Shown one piece after another: positions 51,401-62,614 of a DNA stretch of 64,000 bases (position 1 is its first letter; each line of letters begins with the position of its first letter). The stretch lies in assembly GCF_021155765.1 (NCBI RefSeq), contig NC_060110.1, forward strand, positions 806,001-870,000, in the 5' to 3' direction. Under the pieces are notes generated by a model. That model worked only from the letters and a program-made list of their open reading frames with translations, did not search any database and was not told the DNA's origin. The stretch is from Diprion similis (taxonomy: Eukaryota; Arthropoda; Insecta; Hymenoptera; Diprionidae). Both the position numbers and the translations under genes were made by a program.

Positions 51401-54400
51401 TTGAAAACTGAAAAAAATTCCGAAAGTTATTCTCAGTTTGAGACTAACAAATAGTAATGTCGTAATGAAACTCAAGAGCCTGCAACATTTCTATTTTCGA
51501 GTGTTCGATGTAAAGGTGAAAAATTAAAATCAAAGTTGTATATTATCATCTATTAATATCGGTTATAAAGTGGACAAAATTTTTTTAATGGGTGGCCCTA
51601 TTACGAAAATGTTTTCCATGAACCTTACTGCCTATGGCATATAATGTATATATATATACATATATATGTATAATATATTTGCCATCAAAGGCAGTAAAAA
51701 TTAAAAATTATTTGTGCTCCTTTATTATACAAGTAATTAACTAAATCTTTTCTAATTTCTTATTTTGTAACTAATGTGCGCTTTGGTAAACGATGGTTTC
51801 GCATGACAAAGCTTTCTTACTTTTCACTTTCATATTATTTATGTAATAATATATTCAGATAATTAATTATTAAGTATCTGTAAATCAAACGGTGTGTAGT
51901 TGCTAGTGTATACATATGTTTCAGATTTGAGTTTTGCACCAACAATAGTAAAAAAAGAAATTGATTCATATAATTGTATTAGTTATACTGATGTTGAATT
52001 TACAGGCAGTTGGAGAAATTGAACAAGTTTACTTGGAGAATACAAGTCGACATACTATGTCGAGTACTTCTTATAACATACACTTATACCCCTCGGTGTA
52101 TCTAAAAAATTTCCTGCCAATAGACATTGTCATTTCTTTGCCCGGTATTATGGATGAAAAGCTTGTGGAGGCCAGCAAAATTTTACAGATACCTACAATT
52201 GAGCCTGGACGGTCTAGTATCGTTATCAAGGTAATTAGATTTTTAAGACTAATATCATATTTATTTTTAATAATTACTTTATAAATAATTTTTATAATGT
52301 ATTATAATTTTCTCATTTTAATATATGTTTTTGGTACACCAGTTACCGCAGTACTTAGAAAAAGATTGGTCATGCAGAGTTGAAATTCAAGCGAATCCAC
52401 CAGAGTTCTCGGTCTGCTCATTTGAATCATACGACAGTCCGCAAAAGGTTGTTATGGACTTGGGCATACATACGTCTTTTAAACACGGCTCTTTAATCAT
52501 GGCATTGTACTGTCCATTCTGGATGTTGAATAAGACAGGATTAATGTTGTATTACAGGGTAAGTTTATCGATTTTTTAATTATGCTTGCGTTTCAAATTT
52601 TTAAATACACTAATATTGTATAATAAAATTAATATTCCTCTTTTTTAGTCCTTTTAATTTTAAGCGCCGTAGAAGAAATTGCTGATGAAGTACCTAACAT
52701 GTTACACTAATGCTACATGTTACTTATGCATTAGTGCATTGTTTTCATGAAATACACTTAGTTTGACGGAGAATTCCAGAGATAACGTTGGCTAACTTGG
52801 TCTGTGTACGCATTTTGTTGGACATTAAAAAATTTAGTTTTAATGGTATTCATCACTCGTAAATAAAATTTTTCATTAAATCTAACGAGTATAAGTAGAT
52901 AATGATTACTTGAATAATTTTTCCACTATTTATGATATTCTGTTAGCTTTGTATAAAACTTACCTCAATTTATCATAACTATTTAATTCTTTGAGCGTGT
53001 CACGTAAACATTTTAAATATATTCTATTCTAGCTTTGGTTGTTACTAACTCTGTAGAAACTTTGGTAGGATAAATTTTCATCTGTACTCATCTTGTGGTT
53101 GTTAGCATTCGTAAGTAATCGATGAAAGTATAACTATTTGTTACAATTATTTTGCAGAAATCGAGTAAGTCCGCAGGCAAAGATCATTCAAGTCCCACCA
53201 AGGTAGAAATTAATATACTCTCTTCAGTGTTAATCTGCTTAACTTAGAATAGGTTGAGATGGCGGCTTCTGCATATGAATGGTGTAGGTGCACTTCCTGG
53301 TGTAGGTTATACATCGCACTGTGCAATTGAAAAGTTGCATGTGGACAATTGTGACGAGAAACCAAGTCTATCATTTACTTGGTACAAATAAAGTTTATTG
53401 TTTTTTTATACTTAATATTGCTAAATATTTTCCTTTCATGTAACATTAGGCTGAAAAATTTTCTCAGGAACATCTTTTTGTTGTTTAATTCATGCTGAAA
53501 GGTACATTTCAGAAATGGATTTCCAGTTTAAAACCTCATCCACGCCGTGGTGAATATGGCAAGAGAAAAGGCAAATCGGTGATTGAGTACATATGATTTG
53601 ATTATGTTGGTTTAATTTTTCTTTTTGATTTATAAATGGTTTATTCTTAACAATCCCAATTTTCTGTTATTCTTCCAGGCAATTCATATTCGCATAGTTT
53701 GTAGTAGTTTGTTGAATATTAGTTATTGTTGTATTTTTTGCCAAAATGTTTGATTTAATTTACAGTGTTTCTTGAGCAAGTGGCCAACATTGCTATAATT
53801 TATTACAGCTTTTCCCATAACACTTCATTCTACCACATCGTTGTACCATTGATGTTTTAACTGCTGTGTTATGTAGATACTAATATCTTCCAATCGTGTA
53901 CAACAGACTGAGATTATATCTTGAAATAATAGTTTCTTTCTCCAATCAGTTTTGAATACAGTCTTTTCCAAATATTTATAATTACATTTCCAATTTTTTT
54001 CATCCAGAAAGCTACGAGTCAAGTGCATATTCTACCAATACTTTGATAATTGCATACACAAGATGACCAAACCTGATGTTAGAATCAGTTGGTAGTGAAA
54101 ACCTACCATTTGCAGCATGAAGTCTAATGGAAAGCTCTGTAACGATACTAACATCTACCTGATTCATTTTTAGTATACCGGAACTCCTATTTATATTTGC
54201 ATGTTTATTATTTCGGCAATTTTTAGGTTTTATCATTGCAATATGTGCCATAATATGCCTTAGGAAATTCTAGTCTGTTAAGATCTACTGTTGAATAACG
54301 TATGAAATCACCGTTTTTTTTTTTGTTACATTTACAATGCTGTTATTTTATTGTTTATAGCCAAACATGCAGATGCTGTAAGATGATTGTTTTTTCATTG

Positions 54401-57400
54401 TTTTCATAATTTTATTGCAACAACTAATTACACACCATGCTGTTTATGGAAAAAGGCATTGAATGTAAAATTAATTGAATTTCTACAGCTGAAATATGAT
54501 TTGCTTCTATAAGTGTCAGAAAATTTGAACTGATAATGTTTTCTCAAATATTTTGTTTCTTTTTCAGAGTTCAGAGGACAACTTGAATGTTCTCTACCAC
54601 CCGGAAACTTACAAGGGGATTATTTTGTTTTCGTTTAGTAAAAAAGCATTCTTTGGAAAAAAGAAAGCAATGATCAGAGTTGAAGAGGGAGAATGGTCAG
54701 ACAAATTTTCTATTGATGTTGCTGGAAGCAAGGGTGTCGTCTCTTGCAAATACAAAGGCGTCGTTTATCAGGTTCGAAAAATTTTAATACAAATTGATGA
54801 CGCTTAATTGAAATGAATTCAGATCTGAGATTTTAATGTTTTAATAATGATAGCTCAAAGAAAGTATGATTGTAATTAAATATAAATAATATAGATACCT
54901 GAATGGTTCTGACGTAACGTAGTTTGTATATCTTCTTTTAGATTGGCGTTCATAACCAGCTGACTTACAACTCATTAACGAAACAAATTACGTTTACTCC
55001 ATATTATGTTTTGATAAATAACTCCGATTTCTTTATTGAATGCCAAGAAAGCGAGAGACCCGCTGACCCTTTGTTTAAGGTCAGTAAAACAACTTTTGAA
55101 AAAAATACGGATGCTTTACAATAACTACCACTCTGTAACATCTAAACCGATATAGATACCTCCTGGTGAATGTACTGCTTTTTGGCCTCGTTCTGAACAC
55201 GAAGTGAAAACGTTAAAAGCAAAAGTAGTGGGTCATCCAGAGACAACAGCAGCCTTCATCTACACCGACGTTCACACAACATTATTAAAACTTGAAAATA
55301 AGGTATTAGCATTTCAAAGCACAACTTCTACTTTTGAGCACAGAATCTGATGAATTATTTTATTTTTGTGTAACAGTATGGTGGAATAAATGTTGACGTG
55401 CAGATCAATGAGGGCGGAATATATATTTCTATGTCTGGATACACTCCTGGAAATGCTCCCGCTCTTATCATCAATCATACTTCGCATACTATCAATCTTT
55501 GGGAAAAAGGATCCATGAATGTCAGGTACCTCAACTAAGATACCATATAGGGCACAATTAATGCATTGTGAGAATTTCTGTTTCGTTACTTAAATGTAAT
55601 AATTACAGATCAATTCAATCGTATAACCGGATGTTTTATACGTGGGAAAACCCTGCTGGATCAAGAACGTTAGTTTGGGAAGATGGAAATAAAAAAGAAA
55701 TTGAAAATGATCTCCGGCAGGTAAGCTCAATTATTTACAAGATTTCAGGAAACCAGTAGTGATATTCCGCATAGGATTCATTCAAAACAACCAAATGATC
55801 CTACAAGGATTCTGTTTTTTCCTTCTGGGGTATGGAACCCTAAAAATGAAACCGTTATTCAATTATTATCAAAGTGCTATTATTGAATCTTTTTAGGATA
55901 AGCTAGGTCCGTTTACTTTGCCAGAGGTAGAGCAAGAGGTATTTTACGTTTCGTTTCTTGATGGCATTCAACGTGTACTGTTGTTTACTGCTAATTTAAA
56001 AATTGCCGAAGACTGTGAACTGGCTGGAGCTTTGGAAGCTAATGATCAAGAAATCACACTAAATATTCATGGTGTGGGACTATCTTTAGTGAACAATATA
56101 AGTAGAACCGAACTTCTATACATGTGTATTGCCAGGTAAGTTATAGATTTTATTGCATAGTTCATTCAGTAATCAACTTTCAGTTTGTGCATACTTGTGC
56201 TAAATTATAAAAGCTATTTGAAATTTATTGCATAGAGATGCAAAGAATAATCGATGATTATTACATGACCATAATAATGACTTCTCAGCTCTGGTGTTAT
56301 TTGGGAAACACGCAAATCTCTTGGCAGTCAATGGCGTGCGTTGAGTACAAAAGATGTAATTGCTATCGAAGATGGATACCAAAATTATCTTCGTGAACTT
56401 CAAATTGGCAGAGATCCGCCTTATCGAGTTATGCTGGAGCCTAAATTAGAGGTCTGTTTTGCGAAAATTTTACATATACACACGATTCAACCGCAATATC
56501 ACATTATCTATAAAATTACACTATGATTAGTAAATTTGCTGTGTCAAAATTTCTCAGGAAATAACGAATTTCTATACATATTCAGGTTGATTACTTGAAC
56601 ATGCAGATGATGAAACCACATCGCCGATATATCCATCGCACTTTCCAAACAGGATTATGGATGCAATATCGCTCGTCCGTACATCAAGTACAGTTGCATG
56701 CCAAAATAAATCGTCTTCAGATTGATAATCAATTATCTGATTGCGTCTTCCCAGTGATCTTAGCTCCAGTTCCACCTCCAAAGAGTGTTGTTCACAGTTC
56801 GGGTAAGATGGCTACATAAGCAACAAATAGTTCGGCATACGAATTTGCAATTATGTCCGCAAAATAACTGGTCGTTTTGCTGCTCTGCTATTGCAAAATA
56901 ACTCAGTCGCCCAATGTATCTACATACGTATAATTTCAGTGATGAAACCGTTTGCTGAACTAAGCATTCTCAAACGTCTACTGGAACACAGTACGGTGCA
57001 ACAATTCAAATATTTCAAAGTACTCATTCAAGAATTCCACATCAAGGTCGACATCGGATTCATTGGTGCAATTACGGACTTATTCAAAGATGATGAGGCC
57101 AGTGATGCAGAAGAGGTAATGATACTGTAAAATATTTTCTGAAAACTTTCATTTGAACGATTAATCGAGCCGAAGTATCGGTGAAGTACTTTTTTCCTTT
57201 CAAGCATATAGCATTGGTATTATTCACTGCATGAAAGTGATGTACCCATCTCTGTACCTATTAAATTGAATAACTTCTCCAAATATCTGAAGCTGTTGTA
57301 TGTAGTTATGAAATATATGTTGCTTTTATTTTTTGACAATGACCACCAATATTATTGAGTTTTAAAAACAATGTAATGCTTCCTTAACAATTTGAAACTG

Positions 57401-60400
57401 GATATCCTAGGTGAATGTTTTATATCCTATGCGACGTTTAATCACAATTTGATTGGCATCGATTGGTAATCAAGGTGACATTTTTCATTTATAGAGTGGA
57501 CTGTTCCAACAAGACATGAAGCTAGTCACGGAACCTCTGATGTATCATGTCAGTCAAATAACTACAGCTGAACAAAAGAACTTTTTTGATCTCTTGCATT
57601 TCTCTCCACTTAAGGTTTGCTTATTATTCAATAATTTGTAGACATAGATCGACATAATTTGTCGTTATAATAACGCCGGCGCAGATTACTTTTTCATGAG
57701 TTCATGTTTTCATTTCTTATTGCAGATTCATATAAGTTTTTCAATGACTGGAAGTAGCACACAATTACCACAAGTATTAAATGTATTATTACAAGGAATC
57801 GGTGTTACTTTGACCGATATAAACGACATTGTTTTCAAGTGAGTAGTACCAAATTCGACTTACAGTCAAAGTGTGCAGTCACAATGAATATGGGTTCTAT
57901 AGTTTTCTTGTATTTTGATTGGCTGAAAACTAAAGAATCTGCACTCTTTTTTACTGTGCATTTCTGTAATTCAAATTCGCCATATATTTTGCTTTATATC
58001 ATGTAAGTTTTCAATGTCACCAATAATTTACTACATCGAAAAAGATAGAACAATACAAAATGAATTCATTATTACAGATTAGCATATTTTGAAAGACAAT
58101 TCACCTTTATGACTCACAATCAATTGACAGCAGAGGCAACAAATCATTATGTAGGACAAGCGATCAAGCAGGCTTATGTTCTTGTCTTGGGCTTAGACGT
58201 TATTGGAAACCCGTATGGTTTGGTGGTTGGTACCATGAAAGGAATTGAAGATTTGTTCTATGAACCTTTCCAAGGTGCTATTCAAGGGCCTGGTGAATTT
58301 GCTGAAGGTTTAATGCTCGGAGTCAGAAGTATGTTTGGACATACCGTTGGCGGCATGGCAGGAGCTGTATCAAAAATTACTGGAGCCATGGGTAATTGAA
58401 AAATGGTCTATTCAAGATAATTATACTTCTGATTTTATGCTGCATTAATATTTTTTTGCATGGAAAAACTATACTTTATTCGAAGTAACAATTATTTGTG
58501 ATCGAGTTAATCACAACTTACAATAATTCATAGGCAAAGGTATTGCTGCCCTTACCTTCGACAAAGACTATCAACGTAAGAGGCAAGAACAATTAAATAA
58601 ACAGCCAGCTAACTTGCAGGAAGGTCTTGCACGAAGTGGCAAAGGTTTGGTCATGGTAAATATAGTCATTATGTCATTTAATACAATTAGTCCAGCATGT
58701 AATGTTATTCATCCATTTATACCATAAACTCCAAATGTAATTATAAATTAATGTAGTACTGAATATCGAAACCATAACACATAAGCAGTATTTCGGAATA
58801 AAATACAAATATAACTTTTAAGGAAGTGCAGAAATTAAAAGTATACAAAATTTTAGGGAGTATTCGATGGTGTAACGGGTGTTGTCATGAAACCAATATC
58901 AGGTGCAAAAGAAGAAGGCGTAGAAGGATTCTTTAAAGGATTTGGAAAAGGTGTCGTTGGATTAGTTACACGACCGACGGCCGGTGTCATAGATTTTGCA
59001 AGTGGTTCATTTGGTGCTGTTAAGCGGTGAGTGCTATTTATACAGTCGATAATTTTATGCTAATGCATATGCGAACGCGTGTCAAATAGTGCAAAATTTA
59101 TTGAACTGCTTCAATTACAAACTTTTACAGTTTTTTCCTTAATTTTTTTTTTGTATTCATAACTTGGAAAATAACTCGATGAGCTTTGCATCATTTAACC
59201 CTTTGGGTACATTTGACGTCTGAGACACGTCATTCACTTTTTTTCCCTAGGAGCGGATGACGTGTTTAAGACGTCAAACCAAAAATAAATCGTTCCACAT
59301 GCAAATATTTTCTAAAATAAATCCGTACCCAAGGGGTTAAAAGAATGTCTACTACAAAAATTCGACGTTTGAAGGACCATCGATATGAAGTAAAATTTAA
59401 GAAGTATGTGAGATGTGTGAAAATGTGCCATAAGTTTCAATGTACTTTTCGATTGCACATCAGTTTTTCTCATTCGTTACAGGGCTACAGAAATGGGTGA
59501 AGAAGTGAAAAGAGTAAGGCCACCAAGGTTCCTACAACTGGATAGTCTTGTTAGACCATATATTCGACACGAAGCGGACGGCAACAAAATTCTTCTCGTA
59601 AGTTATTAAATTCACTGTTGATTATCTTCAGAATTCATCACCTTTAATGTATATTAGGTTACGTTAAAGATGTTATACACATCCCTTCTACGTTTTTTGC
59701 TAATTATAAATGAATTTTTGAATATGTGGACTGAATGATTCAAAAAATACATGTAACATATATCTATTAGGAATTGGAGAAAGGGAAATATGCCAACACC
59801 GACATTTATGTGTATCATGTCAACGTTAACAAGGATGTAGTTTTGCTCACTGACAAACGCATAGCCTTCCTTGTACACAACGATTTGTTTGGCGGCTGGC
59901 AGGTTGGTGTACTTACCTTATTTATCCATCATTTGTGTTCTAAATCTCATTAATAATACGAGGTGTGATATTAATTTTGTAATTTGGTTTTGAAATCAGG
60001 TTGAGTGGTCTTACACATGGCCAGAAGTTGGTAATACACCGAAGGTAGTCGAAAGAGGAGTGGAAGTTCCAGTTAAAGAGTCTCATAAGAAGAAGAAACT
60101 TGGAAACTTCTTCAGTGGCACTGATCACGGAAAAATCATATTAGTTTCAGACCCCGAAACAAGACAGGTTAGTTTAAAAAATTTTCTAGGAAAACCATGT
60201 TCTATGCAATCCATGCAATATTATTGTCGATCCACAGAGTTGGTTTTAATTTCATCGCGACAATTTCATGCATAGTATACAATTGTATTTTAGTATCTGA
60301 ATAGAGGATTTTAATTATTTCCAGTGATGAAGCAATTTAATCGCAAATATTTTTTTCCAAATCTGTTTAGGTTTTATGCAGCAAAATTGAAGAGCAAGTC

Positions 60401-60418
60401 AAACTAGTTTCACCATAA
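34190..60418 (+). CDS. Vps13: Vps13, bridge-like lipid transfer protein
   Basis: Fifty-eight coding exons with matching phases encode about 3258 residues, close to Drosophila Vps13 and human VPS13A. The protein is a rod with a hydrophobic groove that moves phospholipids between membranes at organelle contact sites. Visible parts in order: chorein N-terminus ([20 protein letters not shown]), the repeating groove region, the VAB adaptor-binding domain (about 1900-2640), the ATG2_C-like amphipathic helices, and a C-terminal PH-like domain ending KLVSP. The VPS13A/C-like C-terminus supports orthology to that branch. I did not spot a canonical FFAT motif. The sequence as given has one apparent frameshift in exon 50 (57495-57612, 118 bp), which would stop translation before the C-terminal helices and PH domain. 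Every other exon is intact, so an assembly or base-calling error is plausible. Exon blocks are listed in separate entries. Confidence 0.95.
39568..45778 (+). other. Vps13: Vps13 exons 10-25: groove region
   Basis: Exons: 39568-39822, 39929-40028, 40171-40410, 40497-40683, 40957-41042, 41310-41436, 41609-41853, 41931-42068, 42339-42480, 43012-43229, 43447-43599, 43686-43820, 44084-44256, 44437-44732, 44884-45020 and 45484-45778. Each joins its neighbour in phase. Sequence is typical of the beta-rich extended groove, interrupted by an Ala-rich helix ([13 protein letters not shown]) at about 43735 and a low-complexity Ser/Lys linker near 41310-41400. Confidence 0.85.
42859..42945. repeat. Degenerate tandem repeat of about 18 bp in Vps13 intron 18
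   Basis: About four imperfect copies of a unit like GAGTTATTGTTGTCAT follow one another, with phases differing by point changes and small indels. It is purely intronic. Confidence 0.45.
45935..49446 (+). other. Vps13: Vps13 exons 26-37: late groove into VAB domain
   Basis: Exons: 45935-46209, 46389-46511, 46635-46737, 46906-47052, 47180-47379, 47463-47600, 47676-47795, 47958-48134, 48290-48472, 48802-48963, 49026-49183 and 49326-49446. The VAB domain begins around exon 33 with [12 protein letters not shown], which holds the Asn that is conserved once per VAB repeat and contacts adaptor PxP motifs. Confidence 0.85.
51625..51702. repeat. AT-rich palindrome in Vps13 intron 37
   Basis: TTACTGCCTATGGCA on the left pairs imperfectly with TTGCCATCAAAGGCAGTAA on the right around a TA-dinucleotide core (GTATATATATATACATATATATG). 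It could be a very short MITE or a cruciform-prone repeat; there is no clear target duplication. Confidence 0.5.
52006..56451 (+). other. Vps13: Vps13 exons 38-47: VAB adaptor-binding domain
   Basis: Exons: 52006-52230, 52343-52558, 53158-53202, 54568-54771, 54942-55079, 55156-55302, 55377-55525, 55609-55720, 55897-56135 and 56289-56451. Repeat-marking asparagines appear in [40 protein letters not shown] and [10 protein letters not shown]. The preceding intron (49447-52005) is 2.6 kb and contains no exon I can support. Confidence 0.85.
53513..53578 (+). other. Vps13: Candidate alternative mini-exon of Vps13
   Basis: A 66-bp segment has an acceptor (tacatttcag) and a GTGATT donor. It is open and phase 0 at both ends, and reads [20 protein letters not shown]. 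It could be used instead of, or with, the 45-bp mini-exon at 53158-53202 in the same VAB surface loop, which differs in length among Vps13 proteins. The weak donor lowers confidence. Confidence 0.35.
56586..60418 (+). other. Vps13: Vps13 exons 48-58: ATG2_C-like helices and PH-like end
   Basis: Exons: 56586-56802, 56940-57115, 57495-57612, 57726-57838, 58078-58391, 58534-58655, 58857-59026, 59483-59597, 59771-59902, 60000-60167 and 60371-60418. Exon 48 has the conserved [19 protein letters not shown]. Exon 52 carries the [18 protein letters not shown] amphipathic helices that sit on lipid droplets and mitochondria in relatives. The PH-like end spans exons 55-58. Exon 50 is out of frame as sequenced. 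Confidence 0.85.
59195..59340. mobile_element. piggyBac-like MITE in Vps13 intron
   Basis: A 146-bp foldback starts TTAACCCTTTGGGTAC and ends with the complement of TTAACCCCTTGGGTAC. TTAA flanks followed by CCC are typical of piggyBac termini. Internal arms (GACGTCTGAGACACGTCAT and ATGACGTGTTTAAGACGTC) also pair, so nearly the whole element can fold. It lies in the intron between exons 54 and 55 and carries no coding capacity. Confidence 0.75.
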
Positions 60419-62614
60419 ATTGAAACTTACTGGAGATGTATTTTACGGCAGATTTTATCCTATCTAGTTGAAGATGCGGAAGTAACTATTATAAGACAAG
60501 CAGAGCATCGGTTCTCTTTATACCTTTATATAAGCTAAAGTTTTCTCTAATACAGCTTTCAAACAATTTCAAATCATTTTCTATTAATTCACTTCAAGAC
60601 TGACATCTTATATATACACCAGTACGAAACCCAGTCCAGTATGACAAAGAAATGCATTGAAAGTGTAGATTTAATAGTAATATATTTTCAGTTATATACT
60701 AACATAATTTTATCATGCAAATATGTAGAATACCTGCAGACAAGTGCCAGAAGATCTTGTACCTAAATTACTACTGTTACTGTATACAATATACACAAAA
60801 GCTTTTTACCTAGCTTAAAATACAATTGTTGTATATTCATGAATTGATATGATTGTGTATATTAATGTAAGTGCTTTATTGAAACTTTGACAGAGACGGA
60901 TATATTGTTACACACACACACGCGCGCGCGCTCGGGCAGACATATTTCCGCATAATAACGCAAGTACCAACATATATTCTGATATACGTATATCATGAAA
61001 TTGTTGATCCAGCTCAACTCGGCCACCTTTTAGACGTCAATGACTTCGATTTTCTTTTCCTTTTGTGATTCTGTAATACAATGCGACTGTGCGCACGATT
61101 TTTTTAGCCCTTCATTTCGGACCTGTCCACAACCAAAATTTGGCGATTATTGACACCGATAATTTTCAGTTCGTGATACCTCTGGAGCAAAAAAATTGAT
61201 TTTATAATTTCGCAACGACGGTTTTGTTGCCGAAAGTTGATTTGAAAGACTAAAAGTAATGTTTGGAAAATTAGGACATATCTTTAATGGTTCTGAAGTA
61301 ATAGCTGCTTCACAACAAAAAAGTTGAAACGCTGTATCCCACAAATTTAAAAATATACAATAAACTGTAAAGCTTACGTATATTATATTGCCAGAAATCT
61401 GACGATACTTTAGCCCTCTTTCACACTAAAAAATATTATAACGTCCGAACCATCGAAGACTCCTTGCATAGAATTTAAAAATTTTTAGCTACGAAAAATT
61501 TCGGAAAAAAGAAAACGAATCGAAAATATCGATATTTCTTTTTTTATTCAAATTTTAGCATCCAAAATTCAAGCGTCAATTCATAAACCGTTTTTTTCAA
61601 ACAGATGAAACCAAGATGGAGTGAACAATCATAATGTTAAATTTTCAATTTCGAGATATCAGTAGTTGCAAATTATTGATTTTCAACATTTGCTGAAGTT
61701 TGACTGCTGAGAATGTCGGATTTAGACTCCAAATATTGAAGAAACAATAATCAGGCAAAGTCTGAAGGGTGGTCGAGTTAAGTATATGGGTATGTATACA
61801 TGCATGTGTAATATATGTATATTTTTTGTTGGACTATTCAAATTACGTACGCAACATGAAATATATGTCTATTACTATTTATTTGTTTATTTTATCCATA
61901 TTAATGGTATAGCTAAAACAAACGTAGTTTTGATAGTCATTTAGTTACGTAATCTACATATTTCGTAATATACACCTATGTATTTGCATTATGTGTATCA
62001 TAGACACTTGATGTCCAGCTTATTTACATGTTAATAGGTATATTTTCTACTATAATTTTTTACCTAGATTTTCAGGCACAATACTCGAATTTCACTCTTT
62101 TCATCAAGTTGAATTCAGTGTAAAAATTAAAGTTTTCTAATCAAATTCTGAAGTAACTCTTAGAAGTTGCGTTTTAGTTCAGACAACGAAGTGAAAATAA
62201 AAATAATAAATACGAAAGTTTTGAAAATCGGTGAAAATGTTCATTTTGGCTCACTATTGAACGGGTTAAAAGTCCTGAACAATTGAAGCTCCGGAATCGC
62301 CGCCATCTTGGAAAAAAGGCGCTCTTCAATGGTTTTTGGCGTATAACTCATTGTATCAACTTTATTGCAAAAATTGTAGTTATAAAAATTGAAGGTCATC
62401 AAATTGTCCACGAAAAAGGTTCAGTTCGTTTCTTTCGTAAAACTAATATTTCTTGAGTAAACGAACGACGAACGTGACGCAGATCGCTCCATATAGATCA
62501 TTATGCGGCAACTCTGCAACAAGAGATTTATATTTATTACGTAAAATTTAAACAATGTAGAACTATTTATTTTTCAATTTTGAAATATCTTTATATATAA
62601 TAATCATTGTAGTG
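60419..62614. other. Vps13 3' flank and intergenic DNA, no gene seen
   Basis: The Vps13 3' UTR starts here; the nearest AATAAA is at 61359-61364, 0.94 kb after the stop, so either the 3' UTR is long or a variant signal is used. A CA/CG dinucleotide microsatellite lies at about 60910-60932. From 61.1 to 62.56 kb the sequence is AT-rich without any supported frame. Confidence 0.45.
60910..60932. repeat. (CA)n(CG)n microsatellite
   Basis: Alternating purine-pyrimidine run ACACACACACACGCGCGCGC, a potential Z-DNA former, downstream of the Vps13 stop codon. Confidence 0.8.

Noticed and set aside
60910-60932. CRISPR-like or functional repeat
   Set aside because: It is a simple CA/CG microsatellite; no spacer-repeat arrangement exists anywhere in the window.
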